Positions 1 through 7,073 of a DNA stretch of 7,381 nt are shown piece by piece. The first letter of the stretch is position 1; the number at the start of each line of letters is the position of its first letter. The DNA lies in assembly GCA_913020235.1 (NCBI GenBank), contig CAJWBT010000111.1:1-7381 (forward strand). Reading direction: 5' to 3'. The notes below the pieces were generated by a model. It was not told where the DNA came from. It searched no databases and saw only the letters and a program-made list of their open reading frames with translations. The DNA is from an uncultured Chloroflexota bacterium. GTDB taxonomy: Bacteria > Chloroflexota > Dehalococcoidia > UBA3495. A program made the position numbers and the translations under genes.

Positions 1-114
1 GTGCAACCTTGCTAATGCGGGCTTGGTGGCCCAAGATGCCGTCCGCACTCGGCAAGGGGCGGAGGGAGACCTATCTGAGCGACGGGCTTTTATGCCCTAA
101 GAATGACAACGGTC

Positions 115-143
115 TTAACTCCGTCCCTAGGGGTCAATATACA
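115..143 (+). promoter_or_regulatory. Candidate sigma70-type promoter upstream of the amidohydrolase
   Basis: A TTAACT box (115-120) and a TATACA box (138-143) are separated by exactly 17 bases, and each matches four of six consensus positions. Transcription would start near 150 and give a leader of about 150 bases before the amidohydrolase start at 299. The match is modest and could be chance. The rest of 1-298 holds no recognisable gene: the 78-codon open frame at 9-245 has no family resemblance and no good ribosome site. Confidence 0.25.
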
Positions 144-284
144 AGAGTGACATCTTTCGATTTCTGGCAGACCCAGCCTAGGATGCCCCTTGCCTATCAT
201 CGCTGCGCCAATCTTGCCGCCAAGTTTGCGGACTGCATCCAGTGATATGATTGGGCCACCGCCATGCACCGCTCGAAAACCGCC

Positions 285-291
285 AAGGAGG
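285..291 (+). promoter_or_regulatory. Ribosome binding site deciding the amidohydrolase start
   Basis: AAGGAGG lies seven bases upstream of the ATG at 299. This selects ATG 299 over the in-frame TTG at 251, which would add 16 unconserved residues and place this site inside the coding region. Confidence 0.85.
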
Positions 292-298
292 AATCATC

Positions 299-1324
299 AT
301 GCCATTCGGAGGCAATGACTGGCTCGCTCTAACCCAGGAATCGACCTTGGAGCCGGAGATTCCCATCTGCGATCCCCATCACCATTTCTGGGACTTCCGG
401 CCCGCGCGCCTTCCCTACCAACGGTATCTCCTCCACGAGTTGGCCGCCGATATCAACGCCGGCCACAACGTCCGCTCCACCGTGTTCATTGAGACGAAAG
501 CAATGTACCGTCCCGAGGGACCCGAAGAGATGGGTCCCGTTGGTGAAGTCGAATTCGTCCAGGGTTTGGCCGCTGCCAGCGCCAGCGGTCTCTACGGCCC
601 CGGCCGGGCGGCGGCAGCCATCGTCGGCCACGCCAACCTGAACCTGGGCCAACGGGTGGAGCCGGTCCTGGAGGCGTTGCGGGCGGCCAGCACCAACCGG
701 TTTCGCGGTATCCGCCACACCGTTACCTGGGACCCTCACCCGGAGGTGGAGAACACCTCCGCTCACAACATGCAGGGCCAGCTGGCCAGCGACGGCTTCC
801 GGGCAGGCGCCCATGTCCTGGCGCGCATGGGCTTGTCCCTGGATAGTTGGCTGTACTTCCCGCAGTTGCCCGAGTTGGCGGCTTTCGCCAAGGCCGTACC
901 CGACCTGACCATCGTCTTGAACCATATTGGGGGCCTGCTGCGGGTCGGCCCCTACGCCAACCGGGACGACGAGGTGCTGGCCACCTGGCGGAGCGGCATC
1001 GCCGCTGTGGCAGAGTGCCCCAACGTCAACGTCAAACTGGGTGGCATCGGAATGCCCCGCACCGGTTTTGACTGGTATGCCCGGACCAAGCCCATCGGCT
1101 CGGAAGAGCTGGCCGAGTCCATGGCCCCCTTCATGAATTACTGCATCGAGCAGTTCGGCCCCAGCCGGTGCATGTTCGAGAGCAACTTCCCGGTTGATAA
1201 GGTGGCGTACTCCCACCACGTGCTGTACAACGCTTTCAAGAGGCTGTCCAAGAGCTACTCGGCCGCGGAGCGCGTCGCTTTGTTCCACGACAACGCCGCT
1301 CGCGTATACCGCATAGACGTCTGA
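299..1324 (+). CDS. Amidohydrolase family protein (TIM-barrel hydrolase, COG3618/PF04909 type)
   Basis: This 341-residue protein belongs to the amidohydrolase_2 group of TIM-barrel hydrolases, whose members include lactonases, 2-pyrone-4,6-dicarboxylate hydrolase and decarboxylases. It should be cytoplasmic, as no signal peptide is visible. Visible family marks are the strand-1 motif DPHHHFWD (residues 25-32, with the H-x-H pair H27/H29), VGHANL with H111, RGIRHTV in mid-barrel, NHIGG with H209, and FESNFPVD (293-300) followed by the usual C-terminal helix ending in NAARVYRI. Length fits the family. The Asp that most relatives carry in a GSDWP-like motif is Asn296 here, so metal coordination may differ; Asp300 is close by. 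The gene stands alone on its strand and converges on the MFS gene at 1478-2848. Substrate is unknown; a lactone or other cyclic acid intermediate is an inference from the family and the neighbouring carboxylate genes. Confidence 0.9.
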   Translation: MPFGGNDWLALTQESTLEPEIPICDPHHHFWDFRPARLPYQRYLLHELAADINAGHNVRSTVFIETKAMYRPEGPEEMGPVGEVEFVQGLAAASASGLYGPGRAAAAIVGHANLNLGQRVEPVLEALRAASTNRFRGIRHTVTWDPHPEVENTSAHNMQGQLASDGFRAGAHVLARMGLSLDSWLYFPQLPELAAFAKAVPDLTIVLNHIGGLLRVGPYANRDDEVLATWRSGIAAVAECPNVNVKLGGIGMPRTGFDWYARTKPIGSEELAESMAPFMNYCIEQFGPSRCMFESNFPVDKVAYSHHVLYNAFKRLSKSYSAAERVALFHDNAARVYRIDV

Positions 1325-1329
1325 CGCCT

Positions 1330-1372
1330 CTTCGGCCAACGGCAAACTGCCCGGTTGGCCACCCGGCCGAAG
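1330..1372. terminator. Nested inverted repeats between convergent genes, possible bidirectional terminator
   Basis: Six bases after the amidohydrolase stop, GGCCAAC (1334-1340) pairs with GTTGGCC (1354-1360), and an inner GGC/GCC (1341-1343 with 1349-1351) extends the stem across a two-base bulge. CTTCGGCC (1330-1337) can instead pair with GGCCGAAG (1365-1372), so two mutually exclusive hairpins share the same left arm. There is no T-tract, so this is not a classical intrinsic terminator, but its position between convergent genes fits transcript ending. Confidence 0.4.
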
Positions 1373-1396
1373 TCCACCCGACCGAAGTCCATCCAG
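1367..1396. repeat. Two-copy 15-base tandem repeat
   Basis: CCGAAGTCCA occurs at 1367-1376 and again at 1382-1391 within a 15-base period, with two differences between the full units. It lies in the convergent spacer directly after the inverted repeats and probably reflects a local duplication. No function is apparent. Confidence 0.5.
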
Positions 1397-1477
1397 GCCA
1401 GATTCAAGCGGGGAAGGAGACCCGGGCTACGGGGAACCAGCAGAGGCGGTCCGATACGCCTCGGACAGGTCGCTAGG

Positions 1478-2848
1478 TTAGCCGATTTCTTGGCCGTTTC
1501 GCGGCTCGGATTCGGCTACTTCGTCACCGCTAGCGGCGTCTCCCGTTGTCGAGTCCGTCACCCGGCCGGGGAGCTTGGCGCTGGGGAGGTTCCAGAAGAG
1601 TAGAGCCGTAATCAGATACAGAGCAACCATCGGGATGAGGGCGTCGCGATAGCTCCCGGTGGTATCGTACATCCAGCCCAGGAACACCGGCGTACCAGCG
1701 GACATGAAGCTGCCCGCGGCGTCGCCCACCCCTCTGAGGGTGGCGAAGCTTTTGCGGCCGAAGTAGTCTCCGATCAGAGACCAGGACATGCCGATGACAC
1801 CTTCAGGGAAGGCGAATAGGGCCGCGAAGACGAGCAGCCGCCCAATTCCAGCCCCTGGCAGGAGGAGAATCATCAGGCTCGCCGCTCCCAGGAACATGGT
1901 GATGCTGACCATCTTCTGTTTGGCCCATTTGTCACCTACCCAACCCAGAAAGACCCGGAGCGGGATTGAAGTAAGGGCCACGAAGGCCACGACGAGGGCT
2001 CCCGTGGCTTCCGTCTGCCCTTTCCACACCACCAGGGGCACCATGTGGACGGTTGTCGCAGTGGTGGCCGCAATCCGCAGGCCCATCGCCAGCGTCAGTA
2101 CCCAGAACGCCCGTGTTCCGAACGCCTCCTTCGCCGTAAAATCCACGGCTGTGATGTGGCGGCTGAACCGAGACGGCTGCCCGGCGAAAACGCTCCTACT
2201 GACGGCGAGTGGCACCCGGTCTCCATCGGGCAGAAGGCCCATGCTCTCCGGGGAACGGCGTATCACGAGTGACAGGGGGACCACCACGACTACCATGATC
2301 ACCCCCGATATGACGGCGGCGGGCCTCCAACCCGCAGTAAGCACTATGAAGGCGACGGCCGGGGTGATGACGGCGCCGCCTATCGACTGGCCCATATAGG
2401 TAATGGACATGGCAAGGCCCCTGCGGCGAATGAACCACTGGTTGATTGCGGCGGTGATACCGTGGTTGAAACCAGCATTCATACCCAGGGAAAGGATTCC
2501 GACGTACACCAGAAGGAACATGGCGAAGTTGGGAGTGAAACCCAGCAGGATGAATCCCAAGCCACCCACGGCGCCGCCGAAGGCCACCATCGTACGGGGG
2601 CCGAGGCGGTCCACAAGATACCCCGCCACGGGCGCGCCGAATCCCCCTTCTAGCCGGCCCAGGCCGTGGACCACGGAGGTAGCCGCCCGGCTCAAGCCAA
2701 AGTCCCGGGTCACGGGAAGGAAGTAGACTGAGAAGCCGGTCCAGTAGGCGCCGCCCGCCAGGGCATTGAGGACTCCGCCCGCCGCCACAATCTTCCAGCC
2801 GAAAAACAGCTTCCGACGGGCCCTGGGGTCGGCTGTCCTATCCTTCAC
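1478..2848 (-). CDS. MFS transporter, monocarboxylate/oxalate-formate antiporter-like
   Basis: This 456-residue inner-membrane carrier has about twelve hydrophobic segments. Its N-terminus FFGWKIVAAG (15-24) is typical of the OFA/monocarboxylate branch of the major facilitator superfamily. The loop 2-3 signature is GYLVDRLGPRTMV (76-88); QWFIRRRGLA (137-146) follows TM4, PESMGL (200-205) lies in the central loop, GWVGDKW (302-308) is the C-half counterpart of the loop motif, and YFGRKSFATLRG (362-373) is the second-half signature. A charged tail (about 430-456) is cytosolic. The start is GTG at 2848: a TAG lies four codons upstream in frame and no other start precedes TM1, though the purine-rich site AGGAAGGG (2861-2868) sits a rather long 12 bases away. 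It shares motifs with the MFS gene at 4894-6156, so both belong to the same branch. An organic acid is the likely cargo, by family only. Confidence 0.9.
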   Translation of the reverse strand: MKDRTADPRARRKLFFGWKIVAAGGVLNALAGGAYWTGFSVYFLPVTRDFGLSRAATSVVHGLGRLEGGFGAPVAGYLVDRLGPRTMVAFGGAVGGLGFILLGFTPNFAMFLLVYVGILSLGMNAGFNHGITAAINQWFIRRRGLAMSITYMGQSIGGAVITPAVAFIVLTAGWRPAAVISGVIMVVVVVPLSLVIRRSPESMGLLPDGDRVPLAVSRSVFAGQPSRFSRHITAVDFTAKEAFGTRAFWVLTLAMGLRIAATTATTVHMVPLVVWKGQTEATGALVVAFVALTSIPLRVFLGWVGDKWAKQKMVSITMFLGAASLMILLLPGAGIGRLLVFAALFAFPEGVIGMSWSLIGDYFGRKSFATLRGVGDAAGSFMSAGTPVFLGWMYDTTGSYRDALIPMVALYLITALLFWNLPSAKLPGRVTDSTTGDAASGDEVAESEPRNGQEIG

Positions 2849-3045
2849 GCGAGACCACTACCCTTCCTGGCTTGAAAGCCGACGGCGACGATAACCGGAA
2901 TTCGGCGGGTGGACCTCGCCGGGGAGCCGGTGTGTGACAGCCGCCATCGCCGACAGTCCCGGTTCTTCCACACTCCGCGCCAGACACTCCAGTGCCCTTT
3001 TTGTGCCCCAGGAGCGACGTACGGCGGTCCTGAACCCCAAAGCCG

Positions 3046-3067
3046 CCTCTCCCTCTCTCTGTCCCTC
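3046..3067. repeat. Pyrimidine-rich low-complexity tract
   Basis: A run of C and T broken by a single G lies in the 340-base stretch between the MFS start (2848) and the metE-like remnant. The rest of that stretch (2849-3189) shows no family resemblance in any frame. The long minus-strand open frame across 2845-3330 has low-complexity Arg/Ser-rich content and is probably not a gene. Confidence 0.5.
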
Positions 3068-3189
3068 ATTGGCCCGTACAGGGCTGTGGAGGAGGTATGC
3101 TTGTCACTGTTTCCCGGCCCGGAAGTCAACGGTTTCCGGCCACAGTCATCGGAGCGAGCCCGCCGGACCCTGAAAACCGGGGTTGTGGG

Positions 3190-3438
3190 CCGGCCCGCTC
3201 CGCCCAAGAGTGGAAGGTCCAACGCGATGTCATGCTCCCTGAGGGGAAGGTGACCATCCCCGGCGTGCTGGGCGCCACCGCTCGTTACACCGAGCCGGTG
3301 GGACAAGAGATCGTCATTGTAGGCGGCCATTGCGGGCCCGGAACCTCAGCCTGGGGAGGTTCGGTGGAGACCTCTATCGCGTGGGCCAAGCTTCAAGCGA
3401 TGCCGGTAGAAGCGCGCCAGGAATCCGGGGAGCTGTGG
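3190..3438 (+). pseudogene. 3' remnant of a MetE-like (cobalamin-independent methionine synthase C-terminal domain) gene
   Basis: About 83 codons resemble the end of methionine synthase II-like proteins, the zinc-dependent methyltransferase barrel related to the MetE C-terminal domain. The frame reads EWKVQRDVMLPEGK, then IPGV, then VGQEIVIVGGHCGPGTS, then SIAWAKLQAM and finally ELW. Relatives carry HEW, LP-G-KVLIPGV, VGRENVIAGTDCGFGT, IAWAKL and a terminal RLW in the same order. The Cys of HCG is the counterpart of a zinc ligand, but the preceding Asp has become His. Between IPGV and VGQE only about 10 residues remain where relatives have about 24, including a conserved VEHPEL segment. The barrel's N-terminal two-thirds is missing. 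The open frame (3097-3513) continues past the homology into the end of the CoA-transferase gene. It is most likely a decayed fragment. The assignment rests on recalled family motifs. Confidence 0.6.
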
Positions 3439-3445
3439 CAGCCGG

Positions 3446-4657
3446 TCAACCCTGAACTATGCCCGCCCGGGAAAGCTCACCGACCTCCTCCTCACTGTAG
3501 CCCAGCTCCCTGAGCACCTCGCCGGTGTGCTCGCCGTGGAGGGGAGCGTGTTTCCGGGCGGTCAGTGGGGTCTTGCTGAACTTGATGGGTAATCCGTAGA
3601 AGGTGCTCTTGCCCAGCTCCGGGTGCTCCAGGTCGAACATGAGCCCGTTATCCCGAAGATGGGTATCCTCCGTGCAGATTTCCTCGAAGGTCCGCACGGG
3701 CACGACCCACTGCCCGTGCTCGCGGAGCAAGGGTATCCACTCCTCCTGAGTCTTCTCGAGCAACACCTCCTGGACGATGCTCAGAAGCTCCGTCCGGTGC
3801 TTCCAACGCTGCTCGATGCTGTCGAACCTGGTGTCTTCCCCCAGTTCCGGCCGGCCCACGGCCACGCAGAACTTGAGCCAGAACTCCTGCCGCCAGGTTG
3901 AAATGGCTATCTCTTTCCCGTCCTTGGTCCGCCACGCGCCGTAGGGAGGCAAAGAGTGGGTTGACCCGGTCTCGGCCTTGGGGGCCGCAAACCGGTTCCC
4001 CATAAAGAAGGCGACCTGCTGGGGGTAGAGGGCAAGGAGGCTGGCAAAGAGGGAGGTTTTGACCTCCTGGCCCTCGCCGGTCTCGTGCCGGGAGTAAAGA
4101 GCGCCGAGGACGCCGAAGGCGGTCTGTATCCCCGTCACCGCATCAGCGATGAAGTCGCCCGCGGGCACGGAGACCCGGTCCCGATAGCCGGTGATGCTCA
4201 TGAGGCCGGCCATGGCCTGAATCTGCAGGTCCTGGCCGGGCAGGTCCTTGTGCGGCCCCTTGTCGCCAAAGCCGGTTATGGAGGCGTAGACGAGCCCGGG
4301 GTTGATCCGCCGTAGGTCCTCGTAGCTCAGCCCGAGCTTCTTGACCGTGGTTGCCCGCAGGTTGACCAGAAAGACGTCGGCCTGCTCCACCAGCTTGTGG
4401 ATGATGCGTTGACCCTCTTTGGTGGAGAGGTTGACGGCGATGCCACGCTTGTTCCGGTTCACCGACAGGAAGTTGTAGCCCACCTTGCCGTCCTTCATGA
4501 TCTCGGGTGCCGACCGTCGCGACCGGTCCCCCTGGCCGGTGGCCTCCACTTTGATTACGTCGGCGCCCATGTCTCCCAGCCATTGGGCGCAATAGGGGCC
4601 GGCCAGCATATGCGTGAGGTCCACCACCCTGATGCCGTGCAAGAATCCTTCGCTCAT
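3446..4657 (-). CDS. CaiB/BaiF family (class III) CoA-transferase
   Basis: This 403-residue cytoplasmic enzyme moves CoA between acyl donors and carboxylic acids through aspartyl-CoA chemistry. Its length matches the family (about 380-430). Visible marks are VVDLTHMLAGPYCAQWLGDM followed by GADVIKVE (residues 31-38), GDRSRR (43-48), NRNKRGIAVNLS (68-79), the DVFLVNLR strand (94-101), and FIADAVTG with Asp172 as the probable catalytic aspartate aligning with Asp169 of formyl-CoA transferase. GEGQEVKTSLF (194-204) and the C-terminal LGYSEEEVGEL complete the pattern. The ATG at 4657 has only a weak GAGAG site nine bases upstream, but the N-terminus begins exactly where relatives do. The gene is transcribed away from the MFS carrier at 4894, and a carrier plus CoA activation suggests shared use of a carboxylate. 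The specific acid cannot be inferred. Its stop lies 8 bases from the end of the metE-like remnant. Confidence 0.93.
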   Translation of the reverse strand: MSEGFLHGIRVVDLTHMLAGPYCAQWLGDMGADVIKVEATGQGDRSRRSAPEIMKDGKVGYNFLSVNRNKRGIAVNLSTKEGQRIIHKLVEQADVFLVNLRATTVKKLGLSYEDLRRINPGLVYASITGFGDKGPHKDLPGQDLQIQAMAGLMSITGYRDRVSVPAGDFIADAVTGIQTAFGVLGALYSRHETGEGQEVKTSLFASLLALYPQQVAFFMGNRFAAPKAETGSTHSLPPYGAWRTKDGKEIAISTWRQEFWLKFCVAVGRPELGEDTRFDSIEQRWKHRTELLSIVQEVLLEKTQEEWIPLLREHGQWVVPVRTFEEICTEDTHLRDNGLMFDLEHPELGKSTFYGLPIKFSKTPLTARKHAPLHGEHTGEVLRELGYSEEEVGELSRAGIVQG

Positions 4658-4705
4658 CTATTGACACTCTCGCGTTGAGCCGGGGAATCCCGGATCAAAT
4701 CTCGT

Positions 4706-4741
4706 GCACCCAAATCGATGGTGCTTCAGCAACCGGCTGAA
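4706..4741. promoter_or_regulatory. Inverted repeats in the divergent spacer, possible operator
   Basis: Two small dyads sit side by side between the divergently read CoA-transferase and MFS genes: GCACC (4706-4710) with GGTGC (4720-4724), and TTCAGC (4725-4730) with GCTGAA (4736-4741). They may be binding sites for a regulator of both genes or leader hairpins of the CoA-transferase transcript. No convincing -35/-10 pair was found, so the function is a guess. Confidence 0.25.
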
Positions 4742-4776
4742 CCATATCACCGGCCCCCCATGCCGTCAATCTTGGT

Positions 4777-4790
4777 CCGGCGTCCGCCGG
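4777..4790. repeat. Short GC-rich palindrome
   Basis: CCGGCG and CGCCGG flank two bases, making a 14-base dyad about 100 bases before the second MFS gene. It could form a five-pair hairpin with a four-base loop or act as an operator half-site pair. It may equally be a by-product of GC-rich sequence. Confidence 0.3.
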
Positions 4791-4893
4791 GCGTCTGGAA
4801 TCCAAGGGATCTCCGGAACAACTCATGGCGGCGGGGTGGTCACCGAGCAGAGTGCTGGTAAACTGTGGGAGGTTTTCGGCTAAGGTTGTGTGA

Positions 4894-6156
4894 ATGCTTC
4901 TTGCGTACCGGCTGAAGGATAGACTCCCCTTTTTCTACGGGTGGGTGGTGGCGGCAGCCGCCGGCACCGCCGTCTTCGCCAGAATGGCCCCCGCAATAAC
5001 CACGCTGACCGTCTTCATCTACCCAATGTCCCAGAGCCTGGGATGGAGCCGCACCATGATCTCCGGTGCGGTCAGCGCCGGGGCCCTGGCGTCGCTGGTG
5101 ATGTCGCCCATAATCGGCTGGGCCATCGACCGGTTTGGCGCCCGCCCGGTTCTAGTGATCAGCGTTTTGATCATGGGAGTCTCCATTACCTCCCTGGCCT
5201 GGGCAAGCGTTCCGGTGACCTTCTATCTGGCCTACGCCGTTGCCCGCGTTGTGTTCCATACCTCAGCGCCCATCGGCGCCAGCACCGTGGTCTCCCGATG
5301 GTTCATAAGAAAACGGGGTAGGGCCCTCGGGATAATCTTCGTGGGAGGGGCCATCGGCGGACTTACGTTCACCATGGTCTCGGCGCTCCTGATAGACCAC
5401 TACGGCCTAAAGGTGGCGTGGATCAGCCTGGGGGTGATCGTGCTGGCGGTTTCCGTTGCACCGGCCTTGCTGCTGATCGTTGAGCGTCCGGAGGACATGG
5501 GGCTGAGCCCTGACAACGAACCAAGGGACAGGACCTCGCGCACGTCCGCGGGCGCCGCGAGGACCGAGGCCCCTTCTTGGACGCTGAAGGCCGCCATGGG
5601 AACATTCCCTTTTTGGATCCTGTTCGTGATGGGGTTTGCCCTCTACTTTGTGAATGCGGGTATCGGCATCCACATCGGCGCCTTCTACCAGGACCAAGGG
5701 CTCTCCATAGGCATGGCCGCCACGGCCATAAGCGTGAGTTGGTTGGTCGCCGCCGGCGGCAGCGTGGGATGGGGATGGATATTGGAAAAGGTAGAAGCGC
5801 GGTTCGTCTATTCGGTGATCATGATTTTGCAGAGCCTGAGCACACTCTACTTGATCTCGGTCAGCACCAGCGGTGAAGCTTTCGTGGCCGCGGTCTTGAT
5901 TGGGCTGGTCACCGCCGGGTCCACCGTGGTCCCTTCATTCATGTACGCCAACTACTTCGGGAGAACGTCGCTGGGCAGAATCAGGGGAGTGGGCGAGATC
6001 GGGGTCTTGATCGGCCAATCCACCGGGCCGCTCCTAGCCGGCATCGTCTTCGACCTGCGGCAAAGCTATTCCCTCATTTTCGTGGTGTTCGCGGCGATAG
6101 GCTTGGCCTCCAGCATGCTGGTGCTCGGGGCCAAACGCCATAGCTCGCCGGAGTAG
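4894..6156 (+). CDS. MFS transporter, monocarboxylate/oxalate-formate antiporter-like
   Basis: This 420-residue inner-membrane carrier has about twelve membrane segments. N-terminal FFYGWVVAAA (13-22), the loop 2-3 signature GWAIDRFGARPVL (75-87), SRWFIRKRGRA (134-144), PEDMGLSPD (199-207) before a charged central loop (about 208-228), and YFGRTSLGRIRG (354-365) place it in the same OFA/monocarboxylate-like branch as the carrier at 1478-2848. The ATG at 4894 is fixed by a TGA codon directly upstream in frame; AAGG (4882-4885) eight bases before it is a weak ribosome site. The gene is divergent from the CoA-transferase, which fits co-regulated import and activation of an organic acid (inference). 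Its last 91 bases overlap the lipoprotein gene read from the other strand. The C-terminus, a last membrane helix plus a short polar tail, looks natural, so this gene is probably the intact partner in the overlap. Confidence 0.92.
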   Translation: MLLAYRLKDRLPFFYGWVVAAAAGTAVFARMAPAITTLTVFIYPMSQSLGWSRTMISGAVSAGALASLVMSPIIGWAIDRFGARPVLVISVLIMGVSITSLAWASVPVTFYLAYAVARVVFHTSAPIGASTVVSRWFIRKRGRALGIIFVGGAIGGLTFTMVSALLIDHYGLKVAWISLGVIVLAVSVAPALLLIVERPEDMGLSPDNEPRDRTSRTSAGAARTEAPSWTLKAAMGTFPFWILFVMGFALYFVNAGIGIHIGAFYQDQGLSIGMAATAISVSWLVAAGGSVGWGWILEKVEARFVYSVIMILQSLSTLYLISVSTSGEAFVAAVLIGLVTAGSTVVPSFMYANYFGRTSLGRIRGVGEIGVLIGQSTGPLLAGIVFDLRQSYSLIFVVFAAIGLASSMLVLGAKRHSSPE

Positions 6157-7073
6157 TGGATGCTAGTGGGGATACCCAAATCTCTCAGCGTCCGGCAGTT
6201 GGGGTCGATGATGGACCCGAAGAGCCACTGGGGACGCAACTGCTGATACAGGTATCTGCCCGTGGGGTCGACTGTGAGATACGGGTGACCTATGCGATTC
6301 TCTCTAAGCCCACCGGGCATGTCGCTGGGAGTTACCGCCATGACGACCCGCTGGTCGTCATTGGGGTCGAGGACGAAGGTCGAGCCCACGTTCGAGCCTA
6401 TCCGGATGCGGTCTCGGTCCTCCCAGTCCTTGAACGCGACGACGTGGTGGACCCCGCCGGTAAGGTGGGTCAACACTTTATCCAGCTTCAGGGTCCTGGC
6501 ATTAACGACCAGAAGCCGCGACTTTCCGTCCCTGGCCGCGTTCCCAGAATCTGAGTCGATGCCGGTGGGGACATAGATCCACTTTCCGTCAGGGGATATG
6601 CCTATGCCATGAGGAAAGGCCTGCAATTCCGTTCCCAGGTCGAACCCCGCCGTTGTAATGACCTCCTTGGAGTAGGCATCTGCGATCTGGAATCCCGGGA
6701 ACGGCCTTGCTATACCCCGTTCGGATAGGTCCTCTCCGCCCTGGCCGGTGACGTACACCATGGAGTGCGCTGCCACGTCCCAGGCGTCGGGCCCGCTGGA
6801 ATCGTATTTCGCAAAGAGAATCAAGCCGCCCCTGACGGACTCGTCAGTGTCCCATCCAGATGGCGCGGCCTGCGCCGGGGCCGCCGCGGCAAGTTCGCCG
6901 ACCTGGACGATATTCACCGGACCCGTGGCTGCAATTTGAGCCTGGAGTTGGCTGACTTGCGCCTGGCTGCTGCTCAACGAAGCATTAGCGGCGTCCAAGT
7001 CATCCTGAGAGACGTCATCCCCGCCGCAAGCAGCGGCCAACAACGCCAGCATGCCCACCAGAGCAAAGACCAA
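6066..7073 (-). CDS. Beta-propeller-like lipoprotein, probably damaged (nonsense codon at the 5' end, doubtful 3' end)
   Basis: The open frame of 335 codons from TTG 7073 encodes a hydrophobic stretch ending in LLAAAC (lipid-attachment Cys, codon 7026-7028) followed by GGDD, a short coiled coil rich in Ser/Gln/Ala (about residues 22-50), a linker, then a domain with WD/YncE-like propeller strands: FPHGIGISPDGKWIYVP (153-169), SRLLVVNARTLKLDKVL (185-201), GGVHHVVAF (206-214), STFVLDPNDDQRVVMAV (231-247) and HPYLTVDPTGRYLYQ (263-277). It resembles YncE or the NosZ N-terminal propeller only at the level of repeat pattern; function is unknown. It should sit on the outer face of the membrane. The original start is probably ATG 7106, cut off by a TAG at 7080-7082, so TTG 7073 is a fallback without the charged n-region. 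From residue 307 the frame runs inside the MFS gene and may not be native. It may be a pseudogene. Confidence 0.65.
   Translation of the reverse strand: MVFALVGMLALLAAACGGDDVSQDDLDAANASLSSSQAQVSQLQAQIAATGPVNIVQVGELAAAAPAQAAPSGWDTDESVRGGLILFAKYDSSGPDAWDVAAHSMVYVTGQGGEDLSERGIARPFPGFQIADAYSKEVITTAGFDLGTELQAFPHGIGISPDGKWIYVPTGIDSDSGNAARDGKSRLLVVNARTLKLDKVLTHLTGGVHHVVAFKDWEDRDRIRIGSNVGSTFVLDPNDDQRVVMAVTPSDMPGGLRENRIGHPYLTVDPTGRYLYQQLRPQWLFGSIIDPNCRTLRDLGIPTSIHYSGELWRLAPSTSMLEAKPIAANTTKMRE

Noticed and set aside
27..90. tRNA-like stretch on the minus strand, beginning GCCCGTCGCTCAGAT and ending GGGCCACCA
   Set aside because: Only about 64 bases long, the acceptor stem pairs at just four positions, and there is no T-loop consensus.
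84..97. GGGC/GCCC hairpin as a terminator from an upstream gene
   Set aside because: The four-pair stem is too weak and no T-tract follows it.
9..245. 78-codon plus-strand frame at the left edge
   Set aside because: No recognisable motif, no ribosome site, and composition unlike the real genes.
329..1345. 338-codon open frame antisense to the amidohydrolase
   Set aside because: It mirrors the codon structure of a well-supported gene, has low-complexity Gly/Val/Gln-rich content and shows no family motif.
1788..2399. 203-codon plus-strand frame antisense to the first MFS gene
   Set aside because: Shadow of the membrane protein's codons; Thr/Arg/Pro-rich with no domain.
2845..3330. 161-codon minus-strand frame upstream of the first MFS gene
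   Set aside because: Arg/Ser-rich, no domain resemblance, overlaps the MFS start and lies partly antisense to the metE-like remnant.
4143..4667. 174-codon minus-strand frame inside the CoA-transferase
   Set aside because: Out-of-frame shadow of a strongly supported gene; Arg/Gly/Pro-rich.
6156..6554. 132-codon plus-strand frame after the second MFS gene
   Set aside because: Antisense shadow of the propeller frame, which has coherent repeat motifs on the other strand.
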